Part shown: one piece after another, positions 5,719-8,394 of the stretch | How the letters are laid out: each line of letters starts with the position of its first letter | How positions within the stretch are numbered: position 1 is the stretch's first letter | Assembly: GCA_031394335.1 (NCBI GenBank) | Contig: JANMXS010000144.1 | Span: forward strand, 1 to 8,394 | Reading direction: 5' to 3' | Length of the DNA: 8,394 nucleotides | DNA from: UKL13-2 sp031394335 | Lineage (GTDB): Bacteria > Pseudomonadota > Gammaproteobacteria > Burkholderiales > Usitatibacteraceae | The notes under the pieces: model-generated | The model's input: only the letters and a program-made list of their open reading frames with translations | Database searches by the model: none | Told to the model about the DNA's origin: nothing | Made by a program: the position numbers and the translations under genes

Positions 5719-5756
5719 GCGTCAAATTGCGAGCGCGCATAGTAGCAATTTGACGC
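5719..5756. repeat. 12-bp perfect inverted repeat abutting the tRNA 5' end
   Basis: GCGTCAAATTGC (5719-5730) and GCAATTTGACGC (5745-5756) are exact complements around a 14-base centre. On the minus strand this hairpin ends at the base directly before the mature tRNA 5' end, and it lies 21 bases after the stop of the lipoprotein gene. TACTAT in the loop could be a -10 for the tRNA, but no matching -35 is seen. It could be an operator, an attenuating or transcription-stopping hairpin without a U-tract, or a processing element upstream of the RNase P site. Confidence 0.6.
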
Positions 5757-5776
5757 AGGCACTGCAGGGCCGGCGA

Positions 5777-5941
5777 TCACCAGCGATATCGGCCGTAATA
5801 GGCCGGCCGTACGACCACGATGGGCACCGGCGCAACGACGGCCACGCGCGCTCCACGAGCATAGTATCCGCGCGGGACGACTACACAGCCGCTCAGCACC
5901 ATGAGGGCAACGGGAATCAGCAATTTCGTCCATATTTTCAT
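5777..5941 (-). CDS. Small lipoprotein, 54 residues
   Basis: The start at 5941 is chosen over an upstream in-frame start at 6115 because TTGGAG lies a few bases before it and the signal peptide begins there. MKIWTKLLIPVALMVLSGC is a lipoprotein signal with lipobox LSGC; Cys19 would be lipidated. The 35-residue mature part is Val-, Tyr- and Arg-rich (VVVPRGYYARG ... PAYYGRYRW), a pattern common in small proteobacterial envelope lipoproteins of unknown role. It lies 95 bases downstream of the YjbQ-family gene on the same strand and may be transcribed with it. Confidence 0.8.
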   Translation of the reverse strand: MKIWTKLLIPVALMVLSGCVVVPRGYYARGARVAVVAPVPIVVVRPAYYGRYRW

Positions 5942-6036
5942 CGCGAACTCCAAATGACAGGTCTTCGATGAATACAACGCGCCAGCCCGGCCGGGGATGA
6001 CACGGACAGCGGCCACGTTTCCGGCCGGGTGCAGCG

Positions 6037-6456
6037 TCATTCGCCCAATAAATGCATGGCGATTTGCCGAGCATGAGCGCGCCGCCGGTGTTCGAACAGA
6101 TACACGGCCTGCCACGTGCCCAGCGCCAATCGGCCGTCCAAGATCGGGATCGATAGTTGCACTTGCGTCAGGGCGGTGCGCAGATGCGCCGGCATGTCGT
6201 CGGGACCTTCGTCGTCGTGCTCGTAGAGTCCGGCACCTTCGGGCGCGATTGTCGCGAAAAAGGCCTCCAGATCACGGCGCACTTCTGGTGCAGCATTTTC
6301 CTGAATCAGCAGGGAGGCGGAGGTGTGACGGCAGAACAAGGTCAGCAGGCCGGTAGTCAGGGATTGGCCTGCCACCCAGTCACTGATCTCGTGGGTGATG
6401 TCCATCAATCCACGGCCGGCGGTGCGGAAAGAGAGAATTTCAGTGACCTGTTTCAT
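6037..6456 (-). CDS. yjbQ: YjbQ/UPF0047 family protein
   Basis: The 139-residue product starting at ATG 6456 matches the length of E. coli YjbQ (138). An upstream in-frame extension to 6549 lacks family similarity. Family motifs are complete: CRHTSASLLIQENAAPEVRRDLE (42-64), EHDDEGPDDMPAHLRTAL (79-96), PILDGRLALGTWQAVYLFEHR (104-124), with conserved histidines at 44, 80, 91 and 123. Members are soluble proteins of one trimeric fold. Thiamin phosphate synthase activity has been reported for E. coli YjbQ, but the physiological role is not settled. Here the usual GTWQG(I)YL reads GTWQAVYL, a mild change. No strong ribosome binding site is visible. It diverges from the gene at 6561. Confidence 0.92.
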   Translation of the reverse strand: MKQVTEILSFRTAGRGLMDITHEISDWVAGQSLTTGLLTLFCRHTSASLLIQENAAPEVRRDLEAFFATIAPEGAGLYEHDDEGPDDMPAHLRTALTQVQLSIPILDGRLALGTWQAVYLFEHRRRAHARQIAMHLLGE

Positions 6457-6519
6457 ATCCGACACACAGCATGGCAAGAATGACGCCGCATAGGCAAACA
6501 GGACGGGACCTTTCAATGA

Positions 6520-6528
6520 TGGGATAAT
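6520..6528 (+). promoter_or_regulatory. Candidate extended -10 promoter
   Basis: TGGGATAAT fits an extended -10 (TGn plus GATAAT) and lies 32 bases before the ATG at 6561. No good -35 is present, as is tolerated for extended -10 promoters. It is the only promoter-like match in the 104-base divergent region before the periplasmic YHS-like gene. Confidence 0.35.
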
Positions 6529-6560
6529 CGACACCACCCCTCGCTGCACGGAGATTCTTC

Positions 6561-7610
6561 ATGAACGCCCGCGCCATCCTTTGCTTCGCTTTATCCGCCC
6601 CGTCGTGGATTGCCCTCGCGGCCGACGTGGCGCCGCCCTCACCCACCCAAGCTCAGTTTGGCGGCCAATGCCCTCAAGGCCTCGCCGAGGGTAGACACGT
6701 CATGACCGATTGCTCGGTTACCTGGAATGATTCCGACGGTCGAACCTACTGCTTCAAGAACGCGGACAGCAAGGCGGCTTTTCTCAAGGACACTCCTGCC
6801 AATCTGGAACGTGCGCGGACTTTCGTTGCCGCAGATGGTGTGCTGACAACAGAAAAGGCCATGCAGTACTTCGACGGCAGCGACGCCGAGACCCTGGTCA
6901 AAGCGCACATCGCCGCCGTGGCGGGCGCCAACGGCGGCACGTTCCCGCTCGAAGATTCGCTCACGGGCGAACATCTCGTGCTCACATTCGACGGCATCGA
7001 TTTTACACGCACAATCGACGGCTACGGCTTCTTTCCCGACGTGAATTTTCATGTGAAGGATGCGCCCGACAAAAAGTACAGCGTGGATTTCTGGATCGTG
7101 CCGGAGGTCGGCCAACTGCAATTGCGCGAAACGCGGATCTATCGCGCACCTCAACAGGTGGACGGCAAGTGGCAGGCGGTTACGCGCCAGCCCGTGCCGT
7201 GGTGGTGGATTCCAGCGTCCGAGCATCCGGGACATGTAGCCCAAAAGCGCAGTTGGGAGGTAATGTCCGTGGTGGAAGATCAAGCACTCCGGCAAAGCGC
7301 GGCGGCAGACGGGATTTTCAAACTCACGGACGACAAAACCGGCAAGTTGCTGAAGCTTAAATTTATCGACACGCATCAGCCCATCCGGCAGCTAGATGAG
7401 AGCGGCCACTTCTTCGCATGCACGGATTTCCGCGAGGCCGGCAGCAAGGATCAGATCTACGACATTGATTTCTGGCTTTCAGAGAAAGACGGCAAGCTGA
7501 GCATTGAAAAAACCCAGGTTCACAAGGTGCCTGAATTGAAGAACGGCCAGTGGGTTCAGGTACCGCGTTACAGTTTCAAGGACCTGGGCACCTCCAAAGT
7601 CGTTCCCTGA
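6561..7610 (+). CDS. Periplasmic protein: YHS-like domain plus duplicated domain
   Basis: The product is 349 residues, with GGAG seven bases before the ATG. Residues 1-20 form a signal peptide (cleavage near IALA-AD). Residues 33-87 resemble a YHS domain, a small metal-site module: Cys37 (GGQCPQGLAEG), Cys51 (DCSVTWNDSDGRTYCF) and Cys64, followed by SKAAFLKDTPANLERA. The rest contains two related segments. Residues 126-209 (GTFPLEDSLTGEHLVLTF ... YSVDFWIVPEVGQLQLRETRIYRAP...GKWQAVTR) align with 251-336 (GIFKLTDDKTGKLLKLKF ... YDIDFWLSEKDGKLSIEKTQVHKVP...GQWVQVPR). The shared core is Y-x-x-DFW followed by GxLxxxxTxxxxxP and G(K/Q)W. A Trp-rich linker (PVPWWWIP, 211-218) and His222/His225 separate them. 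This is an internal duplication. Metal binding in the periplasm is inferred from the YHS-like cysteines; I do not recognise the repeated domain. Confidence 0.85.
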   Translation: MNARAILCFALSAPSWIALAADVAPPSPTQAQFGGQCPQGLAEGRHVMTDCSVTWNDSDGRTYCFKNADSKAAFLKDTPANLERARTFVAADGVLTTEKAMQYFDGSDAETLVKAHIAAVAGANGGTFPLEDSLTGEHLVLTFDGIDFTRTIDGYGFFPDVNFHVKDAPDKKYSVDFWIVPEVGQLQLRETRIYRAPQQVDGKWQAVTRQPVPWWWIPASEHPGHVAQKRSWEVMSVVEDQALRQSAAADGIFKLTDDKTGKLLKLKFIDTHQPIRQLDESGHFFACTDFREAGSKDQIYDIDFWLSEKDGKLSIEKTQVHKVPELKNGQWVQVPRYSFKDLGTSKVVP

Positions 7611-7707
7611 AATCGAATCAGCCACGCAATTATTGTTCAAACGATTGCTGGATCGGATTCGAGACAGGCAGAATTGCCCCTCGATTCCAACAAAACGAGG
7701 GAGCGAC

Positions 7708-8376
7708 ATGATGAATCGTCAATGGGGAGTGCCTTTACTATTGCTGCTCGTGACCGGCTGTGTGTCGGTTCCGCCGACGAAACACATCGACAATGATGGC
7801 GCGGCCGCCTTACGCGGAAAGACCGTTGCGTCGACGACGCGACCGCGCGCCGATTTTGTGGCAATGACAGCAGGCAAAGCGACCTTCGCCTTGGTCGGCG
7901 CGCTTGCGATGATCAGCGCGGGCAATGCCATCGTAAAGGAAAATGGAATCGAAGATCCAGTCCCTCATATGGCTCAAGAGTTGCTCAAGGACGCGCAGGA
8001 GCGATACGGATTGGTGACCGCCGCGAACCCATTGGTCACGATCGATACGCACGATATTGCCAAGATGGCGCATGCAGCTTCGGGCGCAGACCTTTTGATC
8101 GATGTCGAATCCCTGGGATCCAGCTTCAACTATCAACCTTTGGATTGGACTCACTATTCCGTCATGTCGCGATACTTGGTGCGTGTAATAGACGTGAGGC
8201 AAGCCAAGCTCATGGCGAACGGGTCCTGTTTTGAAACCACTCAAAAGGACAAGACCCTCCCGACGAGGGACGAATTGCTCGCCGACAAGGCCGCCCGATT
8301 GAAGGCGATTCTGGAAGCGCAGCGAGACCATTGTCTGGCTCAATTCAAGCTGTCGGTATTGAACATCGGCGGTTAA
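7708..8376 (+). CDS. Lipoprotein of unknown function, 222 residues
   Basis: The chosen start is the first of two adjacent ATGs (7708, 7711), preceded by GAGGGAG (7699-7703 region). A longer frame from 7633 would put a charged stretch before the signal. MMNRQWGVPLLLLLVTGC gives a lipobox VTGC with Cys18. A hydrophobic, small-residue-rich segment (about residues 51-76, MTAGKATFALVGALAMISAGNAI) may insert in or lie on a membrane. The C-terminal two thirds is soluble and mixed, with PLVTIDTHDIAKMAHAASGADLLIDVES, a typical alpha/beta pattern, and conserved-looking YSVMSRYLVRVIDVRQAKLMANGSC. It recalls envelope proteins that report a parameter through a family domain, but I cannot name the family. 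It starts 97 bases after the YHS-like gene, so co-transcription is possible. Confidence 0.85.
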   Translation: MMNRQWGVPLLLLLVTGCVSVPPTKHIDNDGAAALRGKTVASTTRPRADFVAMTAGKATFALVGALAMISAGNAIVKENGIEDPVPHMAQELLKDAQERYGLVTAANPLVTIDTHDIAKMAHAASGADLLIDVESLGSSFNYQPLDWTHYSVMSRYLVRVIDVRQAKLMANGSCFETTQKDKTLPTRDELLADKAARLKAILEAQRDHCLAQFKLSVLNIGG

Positions 8377-8394
8377 CCTTCGTGTGACAACGAT

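Noticed and set aside
5777..6115. Longer 112-residue version of the small lipoprotein
   Set aside because: The first 58 codons have no signal-like or family character, and a good ribosome binding site and lipoprotein signal start at 5941.
6037..6549. Extended 170-residue start of the YjbQ-family protein
   Set aside because: Family similarity and the usual length begin at ATG 6456; the extension covers the divergent promoter region.
6639..7376. 245-residue minus-strand frame
   Set aside because: Antisense to the YHS-like gene, which has a signal peptide, ribosome binding site and internal repeats.

Overview
The window looks like accessory DNA from a moderately GC-rich proteobacterium, most likely a gammaproteobacterium. 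The hints are a YjbQ-family gene, several small lipoproteins with proteobacterial lipoboxes, a steroid-dehydrogenase-like flavoprotein, a CAU tRNA and an ISL3-type insertion sequence. No gene fixes the genus.

Left third (1-2802): the first 66 bases are an exact copy of the last 66 bases of the insertion sequence at 1417-2802. Two ISL3-type ends in the same orientation therefore bracket 67-1416, in the layout of a composite transposon, though the outer end of the left copy lies outside the window. The bracketed segment carries a doubtful basic ORF (minus strand), a small exported methionine-rich EF-hand protein, two near-identical palindromes upstream of it, an orphan start site and a long inverted repeat. 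The complete IS has imperfect terminal inverted repeats, no visible 8-bp target duplication, and a transposase split between two frames at an A7 run.

Middle (2803-5641): directly after the IS comes an exported protein whose C-terminal half resembles a phage scaffold-type domain. It is followed by a flavoprotein of the 3-ketosteroid dehydrogenase/fumarate reductase family that has lost its N-terminal FAD-binding Rossmann segment. Next to its stop codon is a 42-base copy of the 3' part of the CAU tRNA found intact at 5642-5718. The ~960 bases between the two copies look like the remnant of a tRNA-integrated element. They hold a toxin-antitoxin locus in which the toxin has an internal deletion while the antitoxin and a palindromic operator remain.

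Right third (5642-8394): this part looks more like stable chromosome. It has the tRNA (CAU; tRNA-Ile2 features), a 12-bp inverted repeat abutting its 5' end, a 54-residue lipoprotein and a YjbQ-family gene, all on the minus strand. Diverging from these on the plus strand are a periplasmic protein with a YHS-like metal-site domain followed by a duplicated ~85-residue domain, and a 222-residue lipoprotein of unknown function.

No CRISPR array or complete novel defence system is visible. The most interesting items are the gutted toxin beside a kept antitoxin between tRNA-derived repeats, the methionine-rich EF-hand protein between IS copies, the possible frameshift-expressed transposase, the exported scaffold-like protein, and the YHS/duplicated-domain protein.
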